A stretch of DNA of 64,000 nucleotides from CAYXVF01 sp964468125 (GTDB lineage: Bacteria; Myxococcota; XYA12-FULL-58-9; CAYXVF01). This document shows, piece by piece, positions 51,773 to 60,867 of the stretch; the stretch's first letter is position 1, and every line of letters starts with the position of its first letter. The notes beneath the pieces were generated by a model. That model had not been told where the DNA came from and made no database searches. It saw nothing but the letters and a program-made list of their open reading frames with translations. The stretch spans positions 1 through 64,000 of the forward strand of contig CAYXVF010000019.1 in NCBI GenBank assembly GCA_964468125.1, given 5' to 3'. A program made the translations under genes and the position numbers.

Positions 51773-52363
51773 ATGAAGACGTTGGGAATCATCGCTTTGC
51801 TCTTCGCCGCGGCACCTGTCTCTGCTGGCGAGCCGCAGGTGTTCCTGAATGGCGTCAACATCGATGGGGTGAACAACAAGGTCTTCTACAACGCGAAGGT
51901 TCAGATCGACGCGAAGGGCAACATCTACATCACCACGGGCGAGGGGGCTGCGGCACCAGACACACGAACCGCCTCCGCGAACCCCGCGGTCGAGGAAGGC
52001 AAGCCGCCCACTCGGCGCTACTGGCTGGTGACAGAAAAGGCCGCCCCTGGAATGTCACAGTACGACGTCGATCTGTTCGTCAACGGAAAGTGGATTCGAC
52101 GCTTTCTCGACCGGGAGGACCACGTGGTCATGGAGATCACAAAGCACCTCACGACCGGCAAGAACACACTGCACTTCGTTGCGAAGAAGAACATGGGCAA
52201 TGCGCGCCGGAGCACCTCGCCCCAGCACTACTTCCGAATCGTCGTGGGCGAGGGCAGCAAGGGCGGGCGAAACGTGATGATCAGCCGAAAGCTCGTCGAC
52301 TACAAGCGTACCGCGCTCGAGACCGACAGCTTCAAAGACGCCTACACCATCACCGTGTACTGA
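51773..52363 (+). CDS. Secreted protein of unknown function
   Basis: A 196-residue protein with signal peptide (MKTLGIIALLFAAAPVSAG). The mature part is beta-rich: VFLNGVNIDGVNN, AKVQIDAKGNIYITT, YDVDLFVNGKWIRRF, VVMEITKHLTTGKNTLHFVAKK, YFRIVVGEGS, AYTITVY. The pattern suggests a single beta-sandwich domain with an internal linker of low complexity (APDTRTASANPAVEEG). I recognise no family. Strong promoter match directly in front and no Shine-Dalgarno. The PilF/Tgl-like gene follows after 50 bp with its own promoter. Confidence 0.7.
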   Translation: MKTLGIIALLFAAAPVSAGEPQVFLNGVNIDGVNNKVFYNAKVQIDAKGNIYITTGEGAAAPDTRTASANPAVEEGKPPTRRYWLVTEKAAPGMSQYDVDLFVNGKWIRRFLDREDHVVMEITKHLTTGKNTLHFVAKKNMGNARRSTSPQHYFRIVVGEGSKGGRNVMISRKLVDYKRTALETDSFKDAYTITVY

Positions 52364-52378
52364 AAGAGCGCCGGAAAT

Positions 52379-52407
52379 TTGACCGGGTGCGATCTGCCGC
52401 TTAGCGT
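52379..52407 (+). promoter_or_regulatory. Sigma70-like promoter, probable leaderless start
   Basis: TTGACC (52379-52384), 17 bp, TAGCGT (52402-52407); the predicted transcription start coincides with the A of the ATG at 52414. The -35 hexamer is identical to that of the preceding gene. Confidence 0.45.
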
Positions 52408-52413
52408 CGGCGC

Positions 52414-53190
52414 ATGGTGCGTTTATCTATGACTTCGACCCTCGCGGTCCTTCTTGGCGCCTGCGCGACTACCGGTGCCGTCGACTCGCAGGCAGCCGTG
52501 GCCCACTACGACCTCGGTGTCAGCGAGCTTCGTCAGGGGCAGCCTCGGGACGCGCTGCGCAGCCTGACCAAGGCGGTGGAGGCGGACCCCGAAATGGCTC
52601 GCGCCCACAACGCCCTGGGGCTCGTTTATCACGCCCTCGGTCGCGACGAAGAGGGGCTCGTGCATTATGAGGAGGCGGTGGACCTCGACCCGGAGTTCTC
52701 CGAAGCGTTCAACAACATGGGGATCCTGCTCGCCGACCTCGGGCGCTACGACGAAGCGATCGAAGCCTTTGAGACGGCTTTGAACGACGTCCTCTATCGC
52801 TACCCGACCCACGCGGAGGCGAACATGGGCTGGGCTTACTACAAGCGAGGTGACGTCGAGAGCGCGGTTCGTCACCTGCGCAACGCGGTCGCAACCAACC
52901 CGAAATTCTGCCGCGGCTATGAGTGGCTCGCTGTGATCGGTATCGAGCAACACCGGCCGGACCAGGCGGTGGCGAACGTGCATCGATTCGAGAAACACTG
53001 TGTGGCGGACGAAACACTTGCGAGCCAGATTCCGGCGACCTACCGCCAGGAAATGAGCTTCTACCTCGCCCGCGGCTATCATGAGCTAGGCGATACGACC
53101 GCCGCCAAAAAGAGCTATGCGGACTGCGCCCTCGCGGGTGAGACCTCGGTCGGCATCAAGTGCGCTCAGAGCCTGCGCAGCTTGCGTTGA
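52414..53190 (+). CDS. TPR lipoprotein, PilF/PilW/Tgl-like
   Basis: A 258-residue lipoprotein; the signal peptide ends in VLLGACATT. About six tetratricopeptide repeats fill residues 30-245: AAVAHYDLGVSELRQGQPRDALRSLTKAV, ARAHNALGLVYHALGRDEEGLVHYEEAV, SEAFNNMGILLADLGRYDEAIEAFETAL, EANMGWAYYKRGDVESAVRHLRNAV and so on. Length, lipobox and six-TPR plan match the pilotins PilF/PilW and myxobacterial Tgl, which assemble the PilQ secretin for type IV pili; a PilY1-like adhesin in the same window supports pilus function, though 47 kb away. A generic TPR lipoprotein remains possible. Starts with ATG at the predicted transcription start. Confidence 0.72.
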   Translation: MVRLSMTSTLAVLLGACATTGAVDSQAAVAHYDLGVSELRQGQPRDALRSLTKAVEADPEMARAHNALGLVYHALGRDEEGLVHYEEAVDLDPEFSEAFNNMGILLADLGRYDEAIEAFETALNDVLYRYPTHAEANMGWAYYKRGDVESAVRHLRNAVATNPKFCRGYEWLAVIGIEQHRPDQAVANVHRFEKHCVADETLASQIPATYRQEMSFYLARGYHELGDTTAAKKSYADCALAGETSVGIKCAQSLRSLR

Positions 53191-53220
53191 TGTGTTCTAG
53201 CCACTCGCTCAACATCTGAT

Positions 53221-53226
53221 TATTTA
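53221..53226 (+). promoter_or_regulatory. Possible -10 element of recO
   Basis: TATTTA (53221-53226) ends 6 bases before the recO GTG, the same spacing seen for the PilF/Tgl-like gene. There is no clear -35 and no ribosome-binding site. Confidence 0.3.
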
Positions 53227-53232
53227 GACGCG

Positions 53233-53916
53233 GTGAGAGACCGCCGCACGCTCGAGCTCGAAGGGCTCGTCCTGAGCACCCGCGACTTCAGCGACTCCCA
53301 TCGCATCGTCGAGGTGCTGACGGCGGAGGAGGGTCGGATTTCGCTTCTCGCCCGCGGCGGACGTGCGTCGAAGCGACGCTTTGCCGGGGCACTCGACTTG
53401 TTCGTTTCCCTCCGACTTCAGGTCTCCACCGGGGGCAATCTGTGGTCGCTCTCGGCGGCGGACGTGCTCAATGCGCGGATCGAGATCCGCCGCGATCTCG
53501 ATGCGCTCGCCCGGTCGAGCCTTCTCGTGGAGCTCACGCGAGCGCTTGCGCCAGAGCATCAGTCCTCGCCCGACCTCTACGGCGTCCTGACGGAGGCCCT
53601 CGACCGGGTGAGCCATGGCGACTGCGCGGGAGCGGCCTCGGCCTACCCGGCATTGCTGGCCGCCGCGGGGGTGCTCCCGGACGTGTCGGTCTGTGTGCGT
53701 TGTGGTGCTGACGCTCCTGGCAGTGTTCGGGACGACGGCTTTGTGTGCACGCGGTGCTCTCCCGCACGTGGCGCGTTATCCGACTCGGTCCGACGGGTGT
53801 GGTCTGGGGAACGCTGCGCGGATGCGGCGCTCGGCGATGCGGTAGAAGACGCGGTCCTGGATTTCGCCGAGCGGACCATGGGGATTCGTTTCAAGAGCCG
53901 CCACCTGCGATTGTAA
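53233..53916 (+). CDS. recO: DNA repair protein RecO
   Basis: A 227-residue RecO, which anneals single-stranded DNA and helps load RecA in RecFOR repair. The N-terminal OB fold has LELEGLVLSTRDFSDSHRIVEVLTAEEGRISLLARGGR; the helical C-terminal part carries a zinc finger CVRCGA ... CTRC (about 154-175) with all four Cys, and ends in AERTMGIRFKSRHLRL, typical of the family. GTG 53233 is the only sensible start; no Shine-Dalgarno is visible. It follows the PilF/Tgl-like gene by 42 bp. Confidence 0.9.
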   Translation: MRDRRTLELEGLVLSTRDFSDSHRIVEVLTAEEGRISLLARGGRASKRRFAGALDLFVSLRLQVSTGGNLWSLSAADVLNARIEIRRDLDALARSSLLVELTRALAPEHQSSPDLYGVLTEALDRVSHGDCAGAASAYPALLAAAGVLPDVSVCVRCGADAPGSVRDDGFVCTRCSPARGALSDSVRRVWSGERCADAALGDAVEDAVLDFAERTMGIRFKSRHLRL

Positions 53917-53974
53917 ATCTCGAGCGACGACTGTTTCCTTCCGCCTTCTATTTTGCCGAAAATGCGAGTAGCAC

Positions 53975-56350
53975 GTGGCTATGACTCACCTCCTCGTCCT
54001 CCTGCTCGTGTCCCAGAGCGGGCAGGTTCGCGCGACTGACTTGAATGTCGGTGGAGCGGCGGACGTACGCGGCTATCGCCGTGGAGTCGACGCGCTGGTT
54101 TATGACCCTGCCGCTGGTGCCTTTGCTGACGGATTCGAGCTGCAGTACCGCCAGCGTTTTGCGGACGATCAACGCTCCTTCTACGGGGTTCAAGCGGTGC
54201 TTCCGGGTCCGCTCACCCTCGGCTTTGGCTACGACTGGTTCCCGGACGACAGCAGCCGAATCGAGCGTGCCACGGTCAATTTCGCTTTGCGCGGCGGCCC
54301 TTTCGCCCTAGGGGCGTCCTATCAGCGCTATCGCGCATTGCGCGGGGGACTCAGTGACGGCGGCGTTTGGAACCTCGGTTTCTTCACCGAAGCCACTCGT
54401 TGGCTGACCCTGTCCGCCGGGATAGACGCGGTCAACTCGCCGGAAGTGTTGAACGAGCGCCAACGTTTTGCCTATCGCCTGGGCGGCTCGTTGCGACCCT
54501 GGCTGGGGGCGCCATGGCTCACCCTCGGTGGGGAGACCCGTTTCGACGGCGACGACCTGGAGTGGGGGAGCACGCGTGCGGTCGTCGACGTGGCCTTTCG
54601 GACGATTCACGGTTTCGCCGCTTATGACTTCAATCAGGAACAAGCCTGGTTTGGGCTCTCGATCGGGCTCGGCGGTGTCGATGCGCGGGCGAGCGTGGGA
54701 ACCCGTCAGGCTGACGCGGCGCCGGATGAGCCGATCGGCGCCGTCGCCGTGACTCTGCGAGCGAACCCTGCGGGAACTCCACTCATCGAGCCGCGCAAAA
54801 CCGTCGAAGTCGTGCTGAGCGGCGATCTTCGCCGCGACGGCGGCTGGTTCCGAGGAGACGAGGAGGTCTCACCGATCTCCTACGAGCTGGCACGCCTCGC
54901 CGAGGATCCGAGCGTGGAGCGGGTGGTCGTCAGTATCGGTGCACTCAATGTAGGTCCCGCCGCGCTCCAGTCCGTGCGCGAGAGCCTGGCGCGTTTGAAG
55001 GCGGCCGGGAAACGGGTCGAGGCCGAGATGAGCTACGTCGACGAACGGGGCTACATGATCGCCGCGGCTGCGGATGTGATTCGCGTCGATCCATCGGCGA
55101 TTCTGCGGATCGACGGTTTTGCGGTCACGCGTCGTTTCTACGCTGAGGCGCTCAGCAAGATCGGAGTTCGCTTCACCGCGATCGCCATCGGCGACTACAA
55201 GACCGCGCCTGACCCCTTTACGCGGACGGAGCCGCGTCCGGAGGACGACGAGGTCACCAATGAGCTGCTCGATTACTTCTACGGTCGGCTGGTGGCGGTA
55301 CTGGTCGAGGACCGGGGCAAGAGCGAAGAAGAAGCGAAGGCCCTGATCGACCGAGGGATCTACACCGCGAAGGATGCGATCGAGGTGGGTCTGGCCGACG
55401 AGCTCCTGTACCCGGACGACCCGAAGGAGGTCCCCGAGCTGCGGGATCGCGGCACCTCCCTGGCCAATACGCAAAGGCCGAGCGAGCTTTGGGGAACGCC
55501 GTCCGCGGTTGCCGTCGTGCCCGTCGTGGGCTCGATCACCTCCGGCTCGGACTCGCCGCTTCCGAGCATGGGCGGCGCGACTTCCGGCCGGGTGGTCGAG
55601 CGCCTCGAACGAGTGATGCGCGACGAATCGGTCGAGGCGGTGGTCCTCTTCATCAACAGCCCCGGCGGCGAAGTCGGGGCGAGCGATGTCATGTGGCGCG
55701 CCATCAAACGTCTTGCTGCACGCAAACCGGTGATCACCTGCATGGGAAATGTCGCAGCTTCCGGTGGTTATTGGATCGCGACGGCGACCGACACCATCGT
55801 CGCACAGCCCGGAACAATCACGGGCTCCATCGGGATCTTCCAGCTCAAGCCGGACATCGAAAAACTCTATGACATGCTCGACATCACCACGGTCGTCGAC
55901 AAACGCGGCGCTCTCGCGGACATCGACAGCGAAACGCGAGCGGCCACGGAGGAGGAGATCGCTCAGGCCCGTGTGGTGATCGAAAAAGAATACGACCGGT
56001 TTATCGAGAAGGTCGCGGTTGGCCGCGGACTCGAGCCTTCGCGCGTGCGAGAGATCGCAGGAGGCCGCGTGTATACCGGGGCGCGGGCGAAGGAACTCGG
56101 GTTGGTCGATGAGCTCGGCAGCCTCACCGACGCGATCGAGCTCGCGGCGGCTCGCGCTGGGCTTTCGGGCGAGTACGCGGTCAAGATCCCCTTTGGGCGC
56201 TCGCCCCTGCTTCGCACCTTTCAATCACTGGCGAGCGCGAATCCGAGCGCGGATCTCATCGACGCCGCAGAGCGCACGCTCGAGCGTGTTCGAGCATTCG
56301 AGGGCCTGAGCCTCGCGATTCTTCCCTTCGAATACGAGGTCGAGTGGTGA
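53975..56350 (+). CDS. sppA: Signal peptide peptidase SppA fused to an N-terminal beta-barrel-like domain
   Basis: A 791-residue protein. After a signal peptide (THLLVLLLVSQSGQVRA), residues about 20-250 form amphipathic, aromatic-ended strands typical of an outer-membrane barrel (DGFELQYRQRFADD, SFYGVQAVLPGPLTLGFGYDWF, WNLGFFTEATRWLTLSAGID, SLRPWLGAPWLTLGGETRF). The SppA double-clp fold starts near 265. Lys409 in IGDYKTAPDPF and Ser596 in NVAASGGYWIATATD correspond to the E. coli catalytic Lys209/Ser409 dyad, so the protease half (normally about 600 residues, inner-membrane anchored) should be active. No TM anchor is obvious. GTG 53975 or ATG 53981 are both possible starts. Its stop overlaps the J-domain gene start as GTGA. 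Confidence 0.85.
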   Translation: MAMTHLLVLLLVSQSGQVRATDLNVGGAADVRGYRRGVDALVYDPAAGAFADGFELQYRQRFADDQRSFYGVQAVLPGPLTLGFGYDWFPDDSSRIERATVNFALRGGPFALGASYQRYRALRGGLSDGGVWNLGFFTEATRWLTLSAGIDAVNSPEVLNERQRFAYRLGGSLRPWLGAPWLTLGGETRFDGDDLEWGSTRAVVDVAFRTIHGFAAYDFNQEQAWFGLSIGLGGVDARASVGTRQADAAPDEPIGAVAVTLRANPAGTPLIEPRKTVEVVLSGDLRRDGGWFRGDEEVSPISYELARLAEDPSVERVVVSIGALNVGPAALQSVRESLARLKAAGKRVEAEMSYVDERGYMIAAAADVIRVDPSAILRIDGFAVTRRFYAEALSKIGVRFTAIAIGDYKTAPDPFTRTEPRPEDDEVTNELLDYFYGRLVAVLVEDRGKSEEEAKALIDRGIYTAKDAIEVGLADELLYPDDPKEVPELRDRGTSLANTQRPSELWGTPSAVAVVPVVGSITSGSDSPLPSMGGATSGRVVERLERVMRDESVEAVVLFINSPGGEVGASDVMWRAIKRLAARKPVITCMGNVAASGGYWIATATDTIVAQPGTITGSIGIFQLKPDIEKLYDMLDITTVVDKRGALADIDSETRAATEEEIAQARVVIEKEYDRFIEKVAVGRGLEPSRVREIAGGRVYTGARAKELGLVDELGSLTDAIELAAARAGLSGEYAVKIPFGRSPLLRTFQSLASANPSADLIDAAERTLERVRAFEGLSLAILPFEYEVEW

Positions 56351-57840
56351 GCGCGATGACGAGCTCGCCCCTAGGGCCGATGCTCTTCGGAGCCGAGGTC
56401 CTGAGACAGATCGCGATGGAGCGGCGTTCTGCGGAGCTGCGTTGGATCGCGCAAGACAAGGCGTACATCCTACACTTCTCGGGCGGCGCTCCTTCAGGCT
56501 ACGTCGCGCCGTCGGGGACAGCGACCCGTGATCCTGAGACCGTGCGCAAAGTTCTTCGCGCCTTCGCCGTCTCCATAGACGGCTTCGTGCAGCTCGCCCC
56601 CTTCGAGCTCGACGCGCCGCTGTCCATGGACACCCTCGGCGAGGCGCTCGTTGCGGTCCTTCACGGCATGCCAGAACGCGTGGTTGCGCAGATTCTCGAG
56701 TCGCGAAGTGCACGCTACTATGTTGCGGGGGCACGCTACGACGCGATCGCGAACGCGATCACCGCGAGCCGGGGACCGCTGTTGCCGAAACCGTCGGCGC
56801 CCGTCGCCCTCGGCACCGTCACGCGAAACGTATCGATCGAAGCGCGTCGCGCATGGTTGTGTTTGCTCGCCTTCGGAGCGGTCGACCAGACCCGTACCCC
56901 GCAGCAGCAGCAGCCGACGACCGGGGCTGCACCCTCGTCAGAATCACAGCCCTCCGCACGCCATGGGGTTTCGGTCTCGCAAGTGATGGGGGCGCAGCCA
57001 CGTGCCGCCTCCAAGAGCGAGCCCAAAGCAGCCAACAAGCGGAAGCCCGAGACGGAGATGGAGAAGAAGGCGCACCTGTTGCGACTGGCGCTCCCCACCG
57101 ACCCGGACGCGGTGCATGCAGCCCTGGACCTGAAGAAGCGCCTCAACAGTATGTTCGACAAGAGCCACTACGAAGTCTTGGGCATTCCGCGCACCGCCTC
57201 GAAGGACACGATTCGCTCGGCCTATTTCGAGCTCGCCAAGTCCTATCACCTCGACCGCTTCTCCAACGTGTCCTTAGGCGACTATCGGCAAGTCGCCGAA
57301 GAGGTTTTTCGAAAGATTTCAGAAGCGTCGCGGGTCTTGAGCGATGACAACGAGCGGTCGAACTACGACGTCTATCTCGACCGAAAAGAGAAGGGCCTTC
57401 CCACCGACGTCAACGTGATCCTCGAAGCGGACAATTTGTTTCAGCGCGGCAAGATGATGGTCGACCGCGGACAGGGAGCGAATGCCTACAAGGATTTGGC
57501 CCGCGCCGCGGAGCTCATCGGAGCGGACACGACTTATCAAGCCTATCACGCCTACGCGAAGTACCTTGCCTTGGGGAGCTCCTGTTTTCAGGAGGTGCGC
57601 GACAGTCTCCAGGAGGTGATCAAGAAGGAAGCCCGCCACGGCAGCGCCCACGATTTTCTGGGTCGCATCTACCGGGCGGAAGGCAACTTGAAGGCGGCGG
57701 CGAGCCATCTGCAAAAGGCGATCGATATCTCGCCGAAGAACGCGGACGCCAAACGCGAGTTGCGCGTGGTTCAGATGCGTTTGAACAAACAGACGGACGA
57801 CGGCAAGGGCGGCTTCCTAAAGGGATTGCTCAAGCGCTAG
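56347..57840 (+). CDS. J-domain protein with DUF4388-like N-terminus and TPRs
   Basis: About 497 residues. The N-terminal 90 residues (FGAEVLRQIAMERRSAELRWIAQDKAYILHFSGG, VRKVLRAFAVSIDGFVQL) resemble the DUF4388 modules of myxobacterial signalling proteins. A Gln/Pro/Ser-rich linker (PQQQQPTTGAAPSS) precedes a J domain at about 275-345: SHYEVLGIPRTASKDTIRSAYFELAKSYHLDRFS. The loop that should read HPD is HLD (His301, Leu302, Asp303). TPR-like helices follow (FLGRIYRAEGNLKAAASHLQKAIDISP). J domains stimulate DnaK. GTG 56347 overlaps the sppA stop (GTGA); ATG 56356 is an alternative. 11-bp convergent overlap with the radical SAM gene. Confidence 0.82.
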   Translation: MSAMTSSPLGPMLFGAEVLRQIAMERRSAELRWIAQDKAYILHFSGGAPSGYVAPSGTATRDPETVRKVLRAFAVSIDGFVQLAPFELDAPLSMDTLGEALVAVLHGMPERVVAQILESRSARYYVAGARYDAIANAITASRGPLLPKPSAPVALGTVTRNVSIEARRAWLCLLAFGAVDQTRTPQQQQPTTGAAPSSESQPSARHGVSVSQVMGAQPRAASKSEPKAANKRKPETEMEKKAHLLRLALPTDPDAVHAALDLKKRLNSMFDKSHYEVLGIPRTASKDTIRSAYFELAKSYHLDRFSNVSLGDYRQVAEEVFRKISEASRVLSDDNERSNYDVYLDRKEKGLPTDVNVILEADNLFQRGKMMVDRGQGANAYKDLARAAELIGADTTYQAYHAYAKYLALGSSCFQEVRDSLQEVIKKEARHGSAHDFLGRIYRAEGNLKAAASHLQKAIDISPKNADAKRELRVVQMRLNKQTDDGKGGFLKGLLKR

Positions 57841-58816
57841 GGGCGTCACCACTCGTGTGTCGAAGCTGCACGAGCGGGCTCTCTGCGTTTGGGCCCGGCG
57901 CTCCAAAGGCGGTCTTTGGCACGTCCGGAAGAACTCCGGCGCGTTCCCCGCTGCGCATGACGTTCGAGCTAAACGCGACGTGCCGATCGTCTCGGAAGGA
58001 GCAGTCGACGCAGATCGGCATGGCGTAGGTCTCGCGGCGCTCGTGAATCGCTCGCAGGCGGCGCATCACCTCGCTGTTGAACGCCTCGCGCAGGGTCTCG
58101 CGCCCGACGTGCCCAACCACGTGCATGCGTGACGCGTCGACGCAGCAAATCCCGACGCGCCCGTCCCAGCACACGACCGCGTAGCGATAGAGATGCTGGC
58201 ACGGATCGAAGTCGATGCTCGGCTCCTCGCCGAAGGCACGACGTCCCCAATTGAGGTCGTGCCACACCTCGACGGTGACGTCGAAGCGCGACCAGAAGTT
58301 GATGAACGCGTCGACCTCTTTGTCCGCCGGCGGAACGCGTACGATCTGAACCACAACCTCGGTCTTGGCGTTCGAACGGGCCTTCTCGTCGAGCAGCTTG
58401 ATCGTGTTGCGAACCACGAGGTCGTGCTTTTTCGATTTGCGGACGATTTCGTAGGTCTCTGGGGTCGCAGCCGCAACACTCACTGTCAGACGATCGACGC
58501 CCTGGCGCAGGATGAAGCGTCCTGTGTCGCGGGAGAGCAGATGGCCGTTGCTGATCAAATCGACGAAATGCTCGCCGCTCGACGACTTGATCCGTTCCAC
58601 GGTGTGCCGAAAGGAGGGCGAGAGGAGGGGTTCGCCGATGCCGTGGAGTCGGAAGGTGCGCCCGGGTTCCGCCAACGTCTCGTCGAGGACCCGGTCCAGA
58701 AGCACCCGGTCCATGTCGCCCATGTTCAGCTTCTGCGGCAGCCGCGGACACATCACGCAGTCGAGATTGCAGCGGTTCGACAGCTCGAGTTCGATCACCG
58801 TGGGAAACAGACTCAT
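57830..58816 (-). CDS. Radical SAM protein with a SPASM-like C-terminus
   Basis: About 328 residues from ATG 58816, which overlaps the helicase stop as ATGA. The [4Fe-4S]-SAM motif CxxxCxxC is CNLDCVMC, Cys16/20/23; FRLHGIGEPLLSP supplies the GGE-like SAM-binding strand and LISNGHLLS the next. The C-terminal part has further Cys (DPCQHLYRYAVVCWDGRVGICCVDASR and PICVDCSF), as in SPASM/Twitch enzymes that bind a second cluster and modify peptides or small molecules. The substrate is unknown and no RiPP precursor is visible nearby. Last gene of the minus-strand unit that begins with the LivK/LpoA-like protein. Confidence 0.87.
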   Translation of the reverse strand: MSLFPTVIELELSNRCNLDCVMCPRLPQKLNMGDMDRVLLDRVLDETLAEPGRTFRLHGIGEPLLSPSFRHTVERIKSSSGEHFVDLISNGHLLSRDTGRFILRQGVDRLTVSVAAATPETYEIVRKSKKHDLVVRNTIKLLDEKARSNAKTEVVVQIVRVPPADKEVDAFINFWSRFDVTVEVWHDLNWGRRAFGEEPSIDFDPCQHLYRYAVVCWDGRVGICCVDASRMHVVGHVGRETLREAFNSEVMRRLRAIHERRETYAMPICVDCSFRDDRHVAFSSNVMRSGERAGVLPDVPKTAFGAPGPNAESPLVQLRHTSGDAPSA

Positions 58817-60867
58817 GAGGCTCGCACTTTCTCCGCATCCGAGCAGAGGAACTGATGGACCTCCCCCGGGGTTTCGATCCGGGGGCACTCCGGCAAGCTT
58901 CGCAAGAACACTTTGCCGTACCCGCGTTTGCTCATCCGTGGATCCAAGATCGCGACCACTCCTCGGTCGTCACTGCGCCGGAGGAGGCGACCAAACCCTT
59001 GGCGGAGGAGGAGAGCCGCCTGGGGGATTTGGTAGCGACGAAAGGGCTCCTGGCCGCGTGCCTTGGCGAGCTCGATGCGCGCCTGATGGATCGGGTCCGA
59101 GGGGCTTCCAAAGGGAAGCTTGTCGATCACCACGAGGCGCAGCGCTCGACCGGCAACGTCTACGCCGCGCCAGAGGCTCATCGTGCCGATCAGCACCGCG
59201 TCGCCGTGGTCACGAAACGCTTCGACGAGACGCCCGCGCGGCGCATCCCCTTGGCATAGAACCAGTCGGTCCAAGCGTCGAAGCGCCGCGCGCATCACCT
59301 CCACCATGCGATAGCTCGTGCACAGGACGAAGGCCCCGCCGCCTGCGGCGTGGACGAGCTTCCGGGTGCGTTCAGCCGCTGCGCCGGCGAATGCCGGGTC
59401 GTCTGGAAAGGGCAGGTCACTCGGAAGGTAGAGCCGGGCGGCGCGCGGGTAATCGAAGGGCGATCCCACGCGGACTTCGTTTGCATCGTCGATCCCGAGC
59501 CGTGACTTGAAATGCTCGAAGCTGTCTCCAACCGCTAGAGTTGCTGAAACATAGATCGAAGGCACGTCTCGGACGTACTCGACCATGAGGGGGGCCACGT
59601 CCACGGGGCGAGCGACGAGGGCGCGCTGATTGCCTCGACGCTCAGTGAAATGAACGAAGGGCAGGTCTCGGTGGCTGTTCCTGCTCGGTTGCGGCGGCGA
59701 TACACTCTCATCCCGGTAGGGGAGGTTCGTGTCGAGGATCTTTGCGTCTTCGAGCACGACCTCGCCGACAGTGCTGATGTGCTCCGGTTCTTCGAGTAGG
59801 AAGGACAGCTCGGATGCAAGGGTCGCGCTTCGGCGGGCGAGCTGCAGCGTCTCGTCCCCTCCCGCGTCGTCGAGGATCGCTTCGAGCTCTCCGAGCGAGG
59901 CGTCGAGTTGACGGTAGCGACCGACCAAAGCTCGACCCACCTGCCCCGGGTGAATGCGCAGGGGCCCGTCCTTGAAAGGCATGGCGTCAAAGAGGGTACG
60001 GGCTTCGCGCTCGATGCGGAGCGCGACTGCGCCCGCGGCCGCACGGTCGAGGTTCTCATCCTCGACCGCGCCGACGTCGCGAATGAGCTCCCCGATCCGC
60101 GCCTCGCTCACGTGGTATCCAAAATGCTGCGCGGCGATTTCGTCGATTTCGTGTGCTTCATCGAAGATCACCAGGTCGTGCGGCGGCAACAAGCGTACCG
60201 ACGGGTCCTTGACCCGACTCCGAAGCGCGACGTCCGCGAAGTAGAGGTGGTGATTGACCAAGAGGAGCTGAGCGGTTTGAGCGCGCCGCCGCATCTGGGT
60301 GACGAAGCAGTTTTCGTAGGCGCGGCAGCGTCGGCCGATACACTGCTCGGATGTCGCGGTCACGTCTCGTCGAAAGCCCGCGTCGTCCGGAAGGGAGGAA
60401 AGCTCGCCGAGATCGCCGATGTGCGTATTGGCGAGCCAGGCGCGAAACGCTTCGAGCTCACCGTCGTCAGCGAGGCTCATCTGTGCGGTCTTGGTCTCCG
60501 CGCGCGTGATGCAGACGTAATTCGTCCGCCCTTTCATCACTTCCACGGGTAGGTCGACCCCCGCGGCCGCCATCAGGTCGGGAATGTCCTTTTCGAAGAG
60601 CTGGTCCTGAAGATTGCGCGTAGCGGTGGAGACGACGACGCGCAGACCGCTCGCCAGCGCCGGTACCAGATAGGCGAGTGTTTTCCCCGTTCCCGTTCCC
60701 GCCTCCGCGATCAGACTGCGGCCGTCACGTATGGCTTCGGTGACCCGCTCGGCGACCGCGATCTGCTCGTCTCGCGGCTCGTAGCCTTCGAGTGATCGCG
60801 CGAGGGCGCCGTCGGGGGCAAAAAACGCGCGGACCCGATCCGGGTCGAGGGGAGTGGAGTCACTCAC
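58813..60867 (-). CDS. DinG/YoaA-type (XPD-like) iron-sulfur DNA helicase
   Basis: A 684-residue superfamily-2 helicase that unwinds DNA 5'-3'. Motif I AEAGTGTGKTLAY, motif Ia VVVSTATRNLQDQL, an Fe-S cluster domain with Cys in NYVCITRAE and EQCIGRRCRAYENCFV (four Cys), motif II DEAHEIDE, then SATLAVGDSFEHFKSRLG, VLCTSYRMVEVM, IGTMSLWRGVDVAG and QGFGRLLRRSDDRGVVAILD (motif VI). All expected motifs are intact. GTG start overlapping the M50 gene stop (GTGA), and its stop overlaps the radical SAM start (ATGA). Likely function: repair or R-loop/G4 resolution, as for DinG. Confidence 0.92.
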   Translation of the reverse strand: MSDSTPLDPDRVRAFFAPDGALARSLEGYEPRDEQIAVAERVTEAIRDGRSLIAEAGTGTGKTLAYLVPALASGLRVVVSTATRNLQDQLFEKDIPDLMAAAGVDLPVEVMKGRTNYVCITRAETKTAQMSLADDGELEAFRAWLANTHIGDLGELSSLPDDAGFRRDVTATSEQCIGRRCRAYENCFVTQMRRRAQTAQLLLVNHHLYFADVALRSRVKDPSVRLLPPHDLVIFDEAHEIDEIAAQHFGYHVSEARIGELIRDVGAVEDENLDRAAAGAVALRIEREARTLFDAMPFKDGPLRIHPGQVGRALVGRYRQLDASLGELEAILDDAGGDETLQLARRSATLASELSFLLEEPEHISTVGEVVLEDAKILDTNLPYRDESVSPPQPSRNSHRDLPFVHFTERRGNQRALVARPVDVAPLMVEYVRDVPSIYVSATLAVGDSFEHFKSRLGIDDANEVRVGSPFDYPRAARLYLPSDLPFPDDPAFAGAAAERTRKLVHAAGGGAFVLCTSYRMVEVMRAALRRLDRLVLCQGDAPRGRLVEAFRDHGDAVLIGTMSLWRGVDVAGRALRLVVIDKLPFGSPSDPIHQARIELAKARGQEPFRRYQIPQAALLLRQGFGRLLRRSDDRGVVAILDPRMSKRGYGKVFLRSLPECPRIETPGEVHQFLCSDAEKVRAS

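Noticed and set aside
54869..56224. 451-residue minus-strand frame
   Set aside because: Antisense to the SppA catalytic domains, which have intact motifs.
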